Notes: generated by a model not told the origin, from the letters alone. A stretch of DNA of 64,000 nucleotides from Teredinibacter turnerae (GCF_037935975.1 NZ_CP149817.1:3038001-3102000), one strand, 5' to 3'. Counted from the stretch's first letter, positions 43,422 through 54,169 are shown. Translations and numbers: made by a program.

Positions 43422-44426
43422 ATGAAGCCTGTGACTCTAAGCATCGCTTTCATCACCGCGCTAAGCACACTCACCGCCGCGACTGCAATTGCAACCCCTA
43501 GGCAAGAACCTATCACCCCTATAGCTCCCGTCCGTATCACTGAGCCTGCTAAAGTAGAGCTTGGTAAACAACTATTTTTTGATCCACGGTTATCCATGTC
43601 CGGCGTAATTTCCTGCAACACTTGTCACAACCTTGCCTTCGGCGGTACTGATAACCTGAAAACGTCCGTTGGCCACAAGTGGCAGGCAGGGCCCGTTAAT
43701 TCGCCTACAGTATTCAATGCGAGCTACGGACTTGCCCAGTTTTGGGATGGACGCGCCGCTGATTTACAAGAGCAGGCCAAAGGCCCGATCCAAGCCAATG
43801 TTGAAATGGCAATGCCGCACAATCTTGCAATCGAAGTTATCCAGTCGATTCCCGGTTATCGCGAGCAATTCGAAGCCATCTATGGTGATAAAAATGTTTC
43901 GCTCAATAATTTGACAGATGCGATTGCTGAATTTGAGGAAACCCTGGTAACGCCGAACTCCCGATTCGACCAATGGTTATTGGGCGATAACGATGCGATA
44001 TCTGCCGCCGAACGCAAAGGTTATGAACTGTTTAAATCCAGCGGATGTATCGCCTGTCATAACGGCCCCGCCGTCGGCGGCACCATGTACCAAAAAATGG
44101 GGTTATTTGGCGCTTACAAGTCTAGCTCCCCATCCCAAGGCAGGTTCGATGTCACAGGAAATGAAGCAGACCGATACCAGTTTAAAGTGCCGACGTTACG
44201 TAATGTGGAGCTGACCTACCCCTACTTCCACGACGGCGAAGCAGAAACGCTTGGTGAAGCTGTTGATCTAATGGGTAAGTTGCAGTTAGGCCGTACGTTT
44301 AAGAAAACAGAGATAAATCAGATTGTGGCCTTCCTCAGTACGCTTACTGGAGAGCGCCCCGATATTGATTTACCCCATTTACCCGCTTCAGGCGTAAATA
44401 CTCATCGCCCGGAGCCATTTAAGTAG
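43422..44426 (+). CDS. ccp: Di-haem cytochrome c peroxidase
   Basis: 334 residues. Signal peptide to about residue 24 (AATAIA). Two covalent haem sites: CNTCH (Cys65, Cys68, His69) and CIACH (Cys209, Cys212, His213), the low-potential and high-potential haems of bacterial CcpA/MauG-type peroxidases. FWDGRAADLQEQAKGPI and PTLRNVELTYPYFHDG are conserved family motifs. The enzyme reduces hydrogen peroxide to water in the periplasm with electrons from cytochrome c. The next gene, 96 bases downstream, is katG, so two enzymes dealing with peroxide in different compartments are side by side. Confidence 0.94.
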   Translation: MKPVTLSIAFITALSTLTAATAIATPRQEPITPIAPVRITEPAKVELGKQLFFDPRLSMSGVISCNTCHNLAFGGTDNLKTSVGHKWQAGPVNSPTVFNASYGLAQFWDGRAADLQEQAKGPIQANVEMAMPHNLAIEVIQSIPGYREQFEAIYGDKNVSLNNLTDAIAEFEETLVTPNSRFDQWLLGDNDAISAAERKGYELFKSSGCIACHNGPAVGGTMYQKMGLFGAYKSSSPSQGRFDVTGNEADRYQFKVPTLRNVELTYPYFHDGEAETLGEAVDLMGKLQLGRTFKKTEINQIVAFLSTLTGERPDIDLPHLPASGVNTHRPEPFK

Positions 44427-44510
44427 AACGCCCACAAAACAGTAGAAATGTAATTTAAGTTTCGCGGGCCACTAAATCTTAATGCTGGGGCAACACTCTC
44501 CAGCTTGTAA

Positions 44511-46706
<2,196 letters not shown>

Positions 46707-47037
46707 CACCCTTATTTAACCGTGTATTTGCCGCGGCGGCTGTTGGTATTCGAGTCCGCCGCGGTAGAAACATATAAAGAAATAAATACAATGTTGTATA
46801 GAGCAATACAATCTTACCAACATCCAGACCAAACCCCATCGATAAAAACCTTCCATTGAAACGCCAATTTTGTCGCTCAATGTGTTTTTGCTGTTTACAT
46901 TTTTTTACTAGATGATAGTGTGTGCGGCAAATAATAAATAAATGCGACAGTAGTGATAAATAGATCGCGCCAGTTGATCGAAGAAACTTGCAAACGAGCC
47001 TTAACCGCGTAAACGCAATGATTGCAAGGATACCAGT
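46707..47037. other. Intergenic region katG/FkbM gene
   Basis: 331 bases. A GC stem (CCGCGGCGG 46731-46739 and CCGCCGCGG 46756-46764, 16-base loop) begins 25 bases after katG and may end its transcript. The rest is AT-rich, with no further gene or site recognised. Confidence 0.45.
46731..46764 (+). terminator. GC-rich stem-loop after katG
   Basis: CCGCGGCGG and CCGCCGCGG form 9 perfect GC pairs with a 16-base loop. No T tract follows, so termination is possible but not certain. Confidence 0.45.
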
Positions 47038-47967
47038 ATGGACAACGTGGCAGTTCACGCACAGGATCCCGTGCGTCCCCTCACCCTCGCAGAACAGTTA
47101 CTTTCAATATTTCTGCGCGCACTACCGATTAAACACGGTCGACACAGAATCCTCGATTACATCGCACCTAGAGCGTTTACTCAGGACGGCATGCTGGTAG
47201 AAATAGCGCTGAATGGAAAGAATGTTATCGTCGACCCATCAGATCTGGTCGGCTGGCATTTTGCAATTTTAAAATCGTTCGACCCCGAAGTGGTTGAGGT
47301 TTTGAATGCCGCCTGCGAAGGTAGCAGCGGAGAGGTGTTCTGGGATATCGGGGCGAATAAAGGATCGTGCTTTTGCGGACTCGCTGCAAAACGTAACAAC
47401 GTGCGCGTGGTCGCTATCGAACCGCAGGCGTCGCTTGCACCGACTAATCTACACAATTTGCAAACCCTTTGCTCAACGGGCTATGAATACGTGCAAGCCG
47501 GTATTGGTGAATCAGAATCCGAACTGGAACTCACCATTCCAGAGAACAACAAAGGCCGGGCCAGCTTGAACCTACGCAACAAACGCCCTACCGATGTAAC
47601 AGAAAAAATAAAAATTAAAACCGCTAAAAATATTGCCTCACAATCGAAATACGGATGGCCTAGCCTGATAAAACTCGATGTGGAAGGCTATGAACCACAG
47701 GTAATACGTGCCCTGGCTCCCTGCTTTAGCCAGGGCCATTGCAAAGTATTGGTGTTCGAAAACCACAAGCGTGAGACGACCGCATTCGACGAAATCCGGA
47801 AGCTCATCGTCCCGCACGGCTACAATCTGTACGGGATTAAGAAAACGCCCTGGGCAACCTACTTGCTCCCCTGCCAGAACCAGATTGAAAACACCACGGA
47901 CTACGCAGCCATTCGCAAGGATACAGCGGACAGTAATCGCGCACTAGGCAGACTAATTCATCATTAA
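47038..47967 (+). CDS. FkbM-family SAM-dependent methyltransferase
   Basis: 309 residues. The SAM loop is FWDIGANKGS (Asp103 to Ser110), followed by VVAIEP (Glu128) and the FkbM hallmarks GIGESESELELTIP and IKLDVEGYEPQVIRAL (near residue 210). The C-terminal ENHKRE and YGIKK segments are typical. FkbM methyltransferases act on hydroxyls of sugars, lipids or polyketides. No biosynthetic cluster is next to it, so the substrate cannot be inferred. It stands alone between katG and a 403-base gap. ATG 47038 is preceded by AAGGA at good spacing. Confidence 0.85.
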   Translation: MDNVAVHAQDPVRPLTLAEQLLSIFLRALPIKHGRHRILDYIAPRAFTQDGMLVEIALNGKNVIVDPSDLVGWHFAILKSFDPEVVEVLNAACEGSSGEVFWDIGANKGSCFCGLAAKRNNVRVVAIEPQASLAPTNLHNLQTLCSTGYEYVQAGIGESESELELTIPENNKGRASLNLRNKRPTDVTEKIKIKTAKNIASQSKYGWPSLIKLDVEGYEPQVIRALAPCFSQGHCKVLVFENHKRETTAFDEIRKLIVPHGYNLYGIKKTPWATYLLPCQNQIENTTDYAAIRKDTADSNRALGRLIHH

Positions 47968-48265
47968 ACGGGCCGCTACTCACCCGCTCAGCCGCGATAT
48001 GAAGCACCTCTTCCGCTTCGATAGTGTGGACCAAATATAGGCTCTGCATCGCCAGGCGTTAGCTACGGCGACTCCACCTCATGCAGGCAACTACATAATG
48101 TGCTTGCTCCACTATCTGGTGTAATTCCGGCACTGACTGAGGGGCTGGGCCTTTCCTACACTTACGTACTACTACTCACTCGTTTAGCCCGCCAAACAAC
48201 GGGTTAAACTGCTCGTTAAGGCCGCTTAATAGCATAATTCAGGGAAGTCGCCCGACAGATATAGC

Positions 48266-48283
48266 CGGGCAAATGGTTGCCCG
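48266..48283 (+). terminator. Stem-loop downstream of the FkbM gene
   Basis: CGGGCAA (48266-48272), loop ATGG, TTGCCCG (48277-48283): a perfect 7-bp stem with a tetraloop, without a T tract. Confidence 0.35.
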
Positions 48284-48305
48284 CACCGAAAGGCTTTATG
48301 AGGAA

Positions 48306-48340
48306 TCAAAAAAACGCCCATCTACAACTGTAGACGGGCG
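48306..48340 (-). terminator. Intrinsic terminator of the NCS2 permease gene
   Basis: On the minus strand CGCCCGTCTACA and TGTAGATGGGCG pair over 12 positions (one mismatch) around a 2-base loop and are followed by a run of T. It lies 30 bases past the permease stop. Confidence 0.85.
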
Positions 48341-48370
48341 AAAATACTTAGGAGGAGATCTAAGAGTGAA

Positions 48371-49666
48371 CTAAAGGAAAAAGAATTTCAGTGCGAAAAT
48401 ACCGGCAACAACAAAAACTACTGGTGGACATTGGGTAATTCGCCCACTTAACACCTTAATGACAGCGTACGAAATAAATCCCAAGCCAATACCATCGGCG
48501 ATGGAGTAGCCCAACGGCATAGCGATAGCGGCAATAATCGCGGGCGCGCTTTCGGTGTGGTCGTCCCAGTTGAGGTCAGCCAGGCTTCGCGTCATCAAAC
48601 AGGCAACAAACAATAGCGCCGCTGCAGTGGCATATGCAGGTACACTTTGCGCAATCGGCGAGAAAAACAAGCAAAGCAGAAAAATTATGCCGGTCACTAC
48701 CGCAGTGAATCCGGTACGGCCCCCCGCCTCTACGCCGGCAGCGCTCTCGATGTAACTGGTGGTAGACGATGTACCCACGAGAGCACCAAAAGTTGTCGCT
48801 CCAGAGTCGGACAAGAGCGCCTTGCCCAGGCGAGGCAAGGAACCGTCCTTCTGAATTAAACCTGCACGATTTGCAACCCCAACCATCGTCCCTGCGGTAT
48901 CGAACACATCAACAATTAACATGGTTATGATTACCGTTACCATGCCAACTTCTAATGCGCCCGCGAAATCAAGCTTGAACAACACCGGCGCAGGCGAAGG
49001 AGGTAAACTCATTACACCTTTAAACTCTGCTATACCCGTAAGCCAGCCAATCACTGTGACGCTCAACATACCAATAACAACGGCGCCCATAAGCTTGCGA
49101 TAGGCCAATGCGGTAATAATTGCGAACCCCGCCAAACATAACAGCGGTTCCCACTGGCTTAGATCACCAAGCTTCACCAGCGTAGCAGGACTATCTACAA
49201 CGATTTTCGCGTTTTCCAAGGCGATAATACCGAGAAACAAACCAATGCCGCCGGATATACCTAACTTCAGATTTCTCGGAATAGAGTTGATTAACCACTC
49301 GCGCACAGGCAAGGCGCTAAGAATCAGGAAGATAACACCGGAGAAAAACACCGCGCCCAGCGCGACTGGCCACGGGTGCCCCATACCTAAAACGACACCG
49401 TAGGTAAAAAAAGCATTTTGCCCCATGCCCGGTGCCTGGGCGATGGGGTAATTACCCAGCAATCCCATTGCAATGGAGCCAAACGCTGCTGCCAGGCAGG
49501 TCGCGACAAATACTGCACCAAAATCCATTCCGGCATCAGATAAAATTACCGGGTTGACTATAGTGATATAGGCCATTGCCAAGAAGGTGGTCACCCCTGC
49601 AAGGGTCTCCGTTTTAAAATTGGTTCCCGCTTTGCTGAATTCAAAATATTGGGCAAGGCTCTTCAT
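48371..49666 (-). CDS. NCS2 purine-base permease (adenine/guanine/hypoxanthine type)
   Basis: 431 residues with about 13 hydrophobic segments. The start FEFSKAGTNFKTETLAGVTTFLAMAYITIVNP, followed by APGMGQNAFFTY, is typical of the AzgA/GhxP branch of NCS2 (COG2252); ALVGTSSTTSYIESAAGVEAGGRTG is the conserved substrate-site region. It imports adenine, guanine or hypoxanthine with protons. It faces away from the phosphoribosyltransferase gene, and a RutR-like half-conserved site (49713-49728) lies in its promoter region. It supplies bases both to salvage next door and to the xdh/guaD route further right. It has its own terminator. Confidence 0.92.
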   Translation of the reverse strand: MKSLAQYFEFSKAGTNFKTETLAGVTTFLAMAYITIVNPVILSDAGMDFGAVFVATCLAAAFGSIAMGLLGNYPIAQAPGMGQNAFFTYGVVLGMGHPWPVALGAVFFSGVIFLILSALPVREWLINSIPRNLKLGISGGIGLFLGIIALENAKIVVDSPATLVKLGDLSQWEPLLCLAGFAIITALAYRKLMGAVVIGMLSVTVIGWLTGIAEFKGVMSLPPSPAPVLFKLDFAGALEVGMVTVIITMLIVDVFDTAGTMVGVANRAGLIQKDGSLPRLGKALLSDSGATTFGALVGTSSTTSYIESAAGVEAGGRTGFTAVVTGIIFLLCLFFSPIAQSVPAYATAAALLFVACLMTRSLADLNWDDHTESAPAIIAAIAMPLGYSIADGIGLGFISYAVIKVLSGRITQCPPVVFVVAGIFALKFFFL

Positions 49667-49712
49667 TAATTCGTCGTCTCTCGTTTATTAATAATTTGTG
49701 CTTAGCAAATAC

Positions 49713-49728
49713 TAAACCAAATGGTCAG
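49713..49728. promoter_or_regulatory. RutR-like operator at the NCS2 permease promoter
   Basis: TAAACCA-AA-TGGTCAG matches the E. coli RutR consensus TTGACCA-NN-TGGTCAA at 11 of 14 defined positions. It is 47-62 bases before the permease start. The right flank (ATGGTCAGCTTTTTG) is the same as at the xdh site apart from one base. Confidence 0.6.
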
Positions 49729-49994
49729 CTTTTTGTTTGATGCAGGCAAAACCGCCGTGCCCCGCACAAACCGTCTGCCGCGGCTAACATTTGTTTAAAA
49801 ACAGACTGGGCTTTGCAAGACTAGCGTCTCTGATACACTGTTAAAACGGTGCGAATAACAAATAAAGCGTCAAATGTGTGCACGAACACTAGAATAGAGT
49901 TAACGCTGATTCTTGAAACCTAGCGTGCAATCAACCAACGCAGCCGCGTTGGAGGCGTGCGGCCGAGTGCCAGATACCACTGAACAATTTTTTT

Positions 49995-50010
49995 CTGACC
50001 ATATGGTCAG
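49995..50010. promoter_or_regulatory. Perfectly palindromic RutR-like operator at the phosphoribosyltransferase promoter
   Basis: CTGACCATATGGTCAG is a perfect 16-base palindrome and matches the RutR consensus at 12 of 14 positions (only the outermost bases differ). It covers the predicted -35 element and part of the spacer of the promoter below, so a bound protein would repress. Confidence 0.75.
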
Positions 50011-50022
50011 CTTGAGTATAAT
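49995..50022 (+). promoter_or_regulatory. Predicted sigma-70 promoter of the phosphoribosyltransferase-NUP operon
   Basis: CTGACC (49995-50000; four of six matches to TTGACA), a 16-base spacer and a perfect TATAAT (50017-50022). The RutR-like palindrome includes the -35. Confidence 0.6.
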
Positions 50023-50088
50023 GCTTGCATACGAACCACTCTCGCCCCAGCTGCACCCCTGGTGCGAATTGCCTATACGAGGATCTCG

Positions 50089-50664
50089 ATGGAAAAACGA
50101 TTCATCACCGCCAATGAACTGCTGTTAGACTCATTTAAGCTCGCCGAGCAAATTTTTGTCCGCGGCTTTCGTCCACACTTTATCATCGGCGTCTGGCGAG
50201 GCGGCTCCCCTGTCGGTATCGCGGTGCAGGAGTACCTCGAGTACAAAGGCGTTTCCACCGACCACATTGCGATTCGTACGTCCTCCTATACGGGTATCGA
50301 CCAACAGGATAAACATATCCGTGTGCACGGAATGGACTACGTAATAAAGAACGTTGAAGCTGAGCAGGAGCTCTTAATTGTCGACGATGTATTCGATTCG
50401 GGCCGTTCTATTGCAGCCATACTCGACACCATCAAAGCCAAATGCCGCCGCAATACGCCACACACGATTAAAATCGCGTGCCCTTGGTACAAACCCTCCC
50501 GGAACGTTACCAACATCACACCCGATTTTTACGTACGTGCCACCGATCAGTGGCTGGTCTTTCCGCATGAACTCTGTGGCTTAACCGAGGAGGAAATTCT
50601 CCAGGGTAAAGGCAGCGAAATTGCGGACACCCTTTCACGCACGCCGTCCGCGTCCGATTCCTGA
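50089..50664 (+). CDS. Purine phosphoribosyltransferase (xanthine/hypoxanthine type)
   Basis: 191 residues from ATG 50089, which has GAGG seven bases upstream. The PRPP-binding motif is LLIVDDVFDSGRS (residues 95-107), preceded by GVWRGGSPVG (the PPi loop). The hood C-terminus has FYVRATDQWLVFPHE. The fold-type I phosphoribosyltransferases of this shape convert hypoxanthine, xanthine or guanine with PRPP to the nucleotide. Base specificity cannot be told from the sequence. It is the salvage branch of the purine locus, controlled by the palindromic site upstream, and is followed 16 bases later by the NUP-family gene. Confidence 0.85.
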   Translation: MEKRFITANELLLDSFKLAEQIFVRGFRPHFIIGVWRGGSPVGIAVQEYLEYKGVSTDHIAIRTSSYTGIDQQDKHIRVHGMDYVIKNVEAEQELLIVDDVFDSGRSIAAILDTIKAKCRRNTPHTIKIACPWYKPSRNVTNITPDFYVRATDQWLVFPHELCGLTEEEILQGKGSEIADTLSRTPSASDS

Positions 50665-50680
50665 GAAACGAGAAATTAGA

Positions 50681-51742
50681 ATGACCTATAAACGCGTGCT
50701 GCTCTATGTTGCAGCATTCTTGAGTATCGCCGTCAATGCAGAGGTACCAACGGTGGAAAAAATCGCGGTAAAAGTCGTTGTTGTTACCATGTTTGAAAAC
50801 GGTGAAGTCACCGGAGACAATCCTGGCGAATTTCAGTTTTGGGTCGAACGCAACAAACTGGATAAAGCGTTGCCTTTTCCTCTGGGCGAGCACCCCCTTC
50901 GGATGAACGCGGATGGCGTGCTGGGCATTTGTGTGGGCGGAGGTATTCCCAACGCGACCGCATCGATCATGGCGTTAGGCTTGGACCCACGATTCGACTT
51001 AAGCCAAGCCTACTGGCTCGTCGCCGGTATTGCTGGTGGCGACCCGGAAGATATTTCGCTGGGCTCGGCGGCCTGGGCCAACTATGTTGTGGATGGCGAC
51101 CTGGTCTATGAGCTGGATGCGCGTGAAATGCCCGAGGACTGGCCTTACGGCCTGATTCCACTCGGCGCTAAGAAACCGGCAGAAACACCCAAGGATATTT
51201 ACACCGGTTGGACCCTCAACACCATCGCCTTCACACTTAACCCGGAGCTGACTCAGTGGGCGTATCAGCTCACAAAAAACACACCGCTGCAGTCCACTAA
51301 AGCGGTAAAAGAATTTCGTGAGCAATACAGCACCTATCCAAACGCGAAACGCGAACCGTTTGTTACAGTTGGCGATACATTGAGTTCCAGCACCTACTGG
51401 CACGGCCGCCATCTCAATAAGTGGGCGAATGACTGGATGAAGCTGTACACCGACGGCAAAGCGAATTTTATGACGACCAATATGGAAGACAGCGGCACAA
51501 TGACTGCGCTACATCGCCTCGCGCGTACAGGCTTAGTCGACACCGATCGCGTTATGGTCCTGCGCACCGTCAGCAACTACTCCATGCCACCAGCAGATAA
51601 GGCTACCAGCTGGAGCATTACCGCCGACTATCCAGACGATGGCAAGCCCGCATTGGAAACCGCCTATCGCGTCGGCAGCCAGGTCGTGAACGCGCTGGTC
51701 ACCGATTGGGATAAATACAAGGTGGCTACGCCCAAACCGTAG
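50681..51742 (+). CDS. NUP-family protein ('purine nucleoside permease'), secreted and soluble
   Basis: 353 residues. A signal peptide (cleavage near NAE, about residue 20) is the only hydrophobic segment, so the protein should be soluble in the periplasm. The sequence (VVVVTMFENGEVTGDNPGEFQFW, LGICVGGGIPNATASIMALGLDPRF, YWLVAGIAGGDPEDISLGSAAWANYVVDGDLVYELD, TTNMEDSGTMTAL) is that of the NUP family, named after a yeast purine nucleoside permease. The glycine-rich AGIAGG and the NMEDSG motif recall the nucleoside phosphorylase fold. I infer periplasmic cleavage or binding of purine nucleosides, giving bases to the NCS2 permease. Second gene of the phosphoribosyltransferase operon; convergent with the 8-oxoguanine deaminase gene. 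Confidence 0.85.
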   Translation: MTYKRVLLYVAAFLSIAVNAEVPTVEKIAVKVVVVTMFENGEVTGDNPGEFQFWVERNKLDKALPFPLGEHPLRMNADGVLGICVGGGIPNATASIMALGLDPRFDLSQAYWLVAGIAGGDPEDISLGSAAWANYVVDGDLVYELDAREMPEDWPYGLIPLGAKKPAETPKDIYTGWTLNTIAFTLNPELTQWAYQLTKNTPLQSTKAVKEFREQYSTYPNAKREPFVTVGDTLSSSTYWHGRHLNKWANDWMKLYTDGKANFMTTNMEDSGTMTALHRLARTGLVDTDRVMVLRTVSNYSMPPADKATSWSITADYPDDGKPALETAYRVGSQVVNALVTDWDKYKVATPKP

Positions 51743-51764
51743 AACGTCGCCGTCGATTCAACCT

Positions 51765-53114
51765 TCAAGCTCGCGCGGCGAGGCGATCCGCCGCTTGTTG
51801 ATGCTCTGCACGCAAGCGGTGAATATCGAGGCCGGGAATTTCGCCGTTACGTACTCGCCAATCACCATTTACCATTAAGTCCGAAACCTGGTGCGCGCCA
51901 CACAAAACTAACGCAGCCAACGCATCTCCCGCACCGGAAAAACGAAGATCATCCAACGCAAACAGAGCCAAGTCTGCTTTTTTGCCCACCTCGATACTCC
52001 CAGTGGTCTGATCCTGCCCCAGTACACGGGCACCGCCGATTGTCGCCCAACGCAATGCATCCTCGTGTGTCACTGCTGCCGCCCCATATTTTAAGCGCTG
52101 CAACAGAAAACCTTGTCGCACCTCCTGAATCATGTTGGAGCCGTCATTGGAAGCCGAGCCGTCAACACCCAGACCTACCGCAACACCCGCCGTTTCCAGC
52201 GCGTTGACCTCACAGATACCGGACGCCAATACCATGTTAGAGCTGGGACAGTGGCTCACCCCAATGCCCGCGCGCCCTAACCGCTGAATTTCGTTTTCGT
52301 TAAAAAATATTCCGTGCGCGAGCCAAACATCGCCAGCCAACCAGTCGACTTTTTCAAGATAATCGACCGGGCGCAGACCAAATCGTTTGATACAAAAATC
52401 GTTTTCGTCCTCGGTTTCCGCCAAATGTGTGTGTAACAAGGCCCCATAGGACCGAGCCAGCGTGGCACTCGCCTCCATCAGCTCTGGTGTTACTGAAAAA
52501 GGCGAACATGGGGCCAACGCGACCCTGATCATAGCGTTGCCCCGATCTCGAACCTTGCACAACAGCCGTTCACTTTCGGTCAGAATATCGGTGTCGGATT
52601 GCACTACCGTATCCGGTGGAAGCCCTCCGGCAGATTTTCCCAAACTCATAGAGCCGCGAGTAAGCACGGCGCGCATACCTGCACGTTCACATTCCGCTAT
52701 CTGGATGTCTATCGCGGTTTGAATATGCTGGTTGAACAAGTAATGGTGATCTGACACGAGCGTACAACCCGAGAGCATCAGCTCGGCCAAGGCCAGCTTC
52801 GTCGAGACGGTCACCGCTGCTTCGTCGAGCCCTGCCCACACCGGATAAAGTGCGCGCAGCCAGCTAAACAACTCTTTATTCAGTGCAGCCGGAAAGGCCC
52901 TCGTAAGAGTTTGGTAAAAGTGATGATGGCAATTGACTAACCCGGGAACCAGCACCAGGGCTCGCGCGTCGAATATTTCATCGTACGCTTGCTGAGGCTG
53001 TTTACCAGCGGGTACCAGTTCTACTATCGTGTCTCCGGAAACAAGAACGCCTCCTGTTGCGTCTTTTTTGTTGCCCGTCCAAACAGCGAGCGGGTCTTTT
53101 ATCCAGATCGTCAT
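51765..53114 (-). CDS. 8-oxoguanine deaminase
   Basis: 449 residues of the amidohydrolase superfamily (cytosine deaminase/ATZ-TRZ-like). Metal and catalytic residues are in place: NCHHHFYQTLTRAFP (about 61-75), HTHLAETEDE (catalytic Glu), LAHGIFF and GVDGSASND (Asp). NCHHHFYQ and SDHHYLF match the 8-oxoguanine deaminase group (Pa0142 of P. aeruginosa, from memory), which turns 8-oxoguanine into urate; isocytosine is another known substrate of the group. The product enters the same urate route as the xdh operon. It starts 18 bases after the TetR regulator gene on the same strand, so both probably share one transcript. Confidence 0.85.
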   Translation of the reverse strand: MTIWIKDPLAVWTGNKKDATGGVLVSGDTIVELVPAGKQPQQAYDEIFDARALVLVPGLVNCHHHFYQTLTRAFPAALNKELFSWLRALYPVWAGLDEAAVTVSTKLALAELMLSGCTLVSDHHYLFNQHIQTAIDIQIAECERAGMRAVLTRGSMSLGKSAGGLPPDTVVQSDTDILTESERLLCKVRDRGNAMIRVALAPCSPFSVTPELMEASATLARSYGALLHTHLAETEDENDFCIKRFGLRPVDYLEKVDWLAGDVWLAHGIFFNENEIQRLGRAGIGVSHCPSSNMVLASGICEVNALETAGVAVGLGVDGSASNDGSNMIQEVRQGFLLQRLKYGAAAVTHEDALRWATIGGARVLGQDQTTGSIEVGKKADLALFALDDLRFSGAGDALAALVLCGAHQVSDLMVNGDWRVRNGEIPGLDIHRLRAEHQQAADRLAARA

Positions 53115-53132
53115 AACTACTTGCTAAACCTG

Positions 53133-53864
53133 TTAATTAATTTTTCGCTCTTTGCGCGCAGGCGGCTCGAGACCGATTCCGCGCAAAATTACACCACTGA
53201 GAAAGCTGGCAATATCGTCTATCATTTCCTGTTCATATTCGGCGCGGTTCATAACCGTAAGCACCTGGGTGTCAAAATCAGCGTAGTGCTGGGTGGAAGA
53301 CCAGATTAAAAAAATCAGGTACACCGGGTCGATGGCTGCCATTTTTCCCTGTGCAATCCAAGTGTCCAACACTTTCATTTTACTGCGCACCCAAGGCCGC
53401 AACTCATTGCGCAAGTAGTCCTTCAGGTGCGGCGCCCCCTGAATAATCTCCATGGCGAAGAGCTTCGATGCTTTAGGGTTGCTGTAGGAAAATTCGACCT
53501 TACTGCGTATAAGGTTATCCAGCACTTCTGCAGGATCGTCATCAACATCAATCTCGTCCAGGTAGTCATTCCACAAACTGAGAATGTTATCCAGTACCGC
53601 CACATATAAATTGGTTTTACGCTTAAAGTAGTAGTGAATATTCGCCTTGGGCAAACCCGCACGATCGGCTATAGCTTGAATACTCGCTCCCGAATACCCC
53701 TGTAACACAAATTCGTCGTGCGCTGCGTCCAATATCTTCTCCAGGTTGTTGTCGCGAATACTGCCGCGTTTATATTTGCGGGCATCGACGGTGGCGTTCG
53801 CGGAAGCATCGACACTCGCATCGACAATCGCACCCTGTAACAGCTCTGAACCATTTTCTTTCAT
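53133..53864 (-). CDS. RutR-like TetR-family regulator of purine catabolism
   Basis: 243 residues from ATG 53864 (AAGGG six bases upstream); a TTG at 53900 in the same frame would add 12 residues. The TetR helix-turn-helix is at about residues 45-90 (ILDAAHDEFVLQGYSGASIQAIADRAGLPKANIHYYFKRKTNLYVAVL). The C-terminal half carries SKLFAMEIIQGAPHL and LIFLIWSSTQHYADFDTQV, very close to E. coli RutR (TetR_C RutR/YcdC type). RutR controls pyrimidine and purine catabolism and is released by uracil or thymine; the effector here is unknown. RutR-like boxes lie at its own promoter, at the xdh operon and at the permease and phosphoribosyltransferase genes. The N-terminus has a 35-residue Asp/Ala/Val-rich extension not found in E. 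coli RutR. Confidence 0.88.
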   Translation of the reverse strand: MKENGSELLQGAIVDASVDASANATVDARKYKRGSIRDNNLEKILDAAHDEFVLQGYSGASIQAIADRAGLPKANIHYYFKRKTNLYVAVLDNILSLWNDYLDEIDVDDDPAEVLDNLIRSKVEFSYSNPKASKLFAMEIIQGAPHLKDYLRNELRPWVRSKMKVLDTWIAQGKMAAIDPVYLIFLIWSSTQHYADFDTQVLTVMNRAEYEQEMIDDIASFLSGVILRGIGLEPPARKERKIN

Positions 53865-53918
53865 TCTCGACCCTTTAACTCCAAATGTGTGCGCATCCAA
53901 CTCACCTTTTCACCAGAT

Positions 53919-53934
53919 TTGACCACTAGGACAA
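53919..53934. promoter_or_regulatory. RutR-like operator at the regulator's own promoter
   Basis: TTGACCA-CT-AGGACAA matches the RutR consensus at 12 of 14 defined positions, with a perfect left half. It is 54-70 bases before the preferred regulator start, so autoregulation is likely. Confidence 0.65.
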
Positions 53935-54082
53935 ATAAATGTCAGCAACGGATTCTGTGCGCAAATCGCCGATTTTCTTCAAGCATGTTCTGTTTTAAGC
54001 GCATATATCAGTGAATCTGCACGCACTGTCGCCGCTTAAAAACGCTTCCAAAAGTAGCACCATAGCACTCCTCTGCAAGAAC

Positions 54083-54117
54083 CTGACCGAATGGCCAGCT
54101 TTTTGCAAAATGGCCAA
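54083..54117. promoter_or_regulatory. Tandem RutR-like operator at the xdh operon promoter
   Basis: CTGACCG-AA-TGGCCAG (54083-54098) keeps the palindrome with one change in each half. A second right half TGGCCAA (54111-54117), with a poor left half, follows at a 19-base distance. The flank ATGGCCAGCTTTTTG is shared with the permease site apart from one base. The pair ends 52 bases before the xdhA start codon. Confidence 0.6.
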
Positions 54118-54169
54118 CAATCTAGCCCGACTCATGTCCAGGTGTGGCGGGAATAACTGAGGAACCTCT

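Larger units (their letters stand above)
47968..48370. other. Gene-free stretch between the FkbM gene and the purine permease
   Basis: 403 bases without an open frame worth calling. It holds a 7-bp stem-loop (48266-48283) and the permease terminator (48306-48340). The rest shows nothing I can identify. Confidence 0.4.
49667..50088. other. Divergent regulatory region permease/phosphoribosyltransferase
   Basis: 422 bases between two divergent purine genes. Two RutR-like boxes (49713-49728 and 49995-50010) and a predicted promoter for the phosphoribosyltransferase gene (about 49995-50022) are listed separately. No gene was recognised. Confidence 0.5.
53865..54169. other. Divergent regulatory region RutR-like gene/xdh operon
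   Basis: 305 bases. Contains one RutR-like box near the regulator (53919-53934) and a tandem pair near xdhA (54083-54098 and 54102-54117). No gene recognised. GAGG precedes the xdhA GTG start. Confidence 0.55.
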
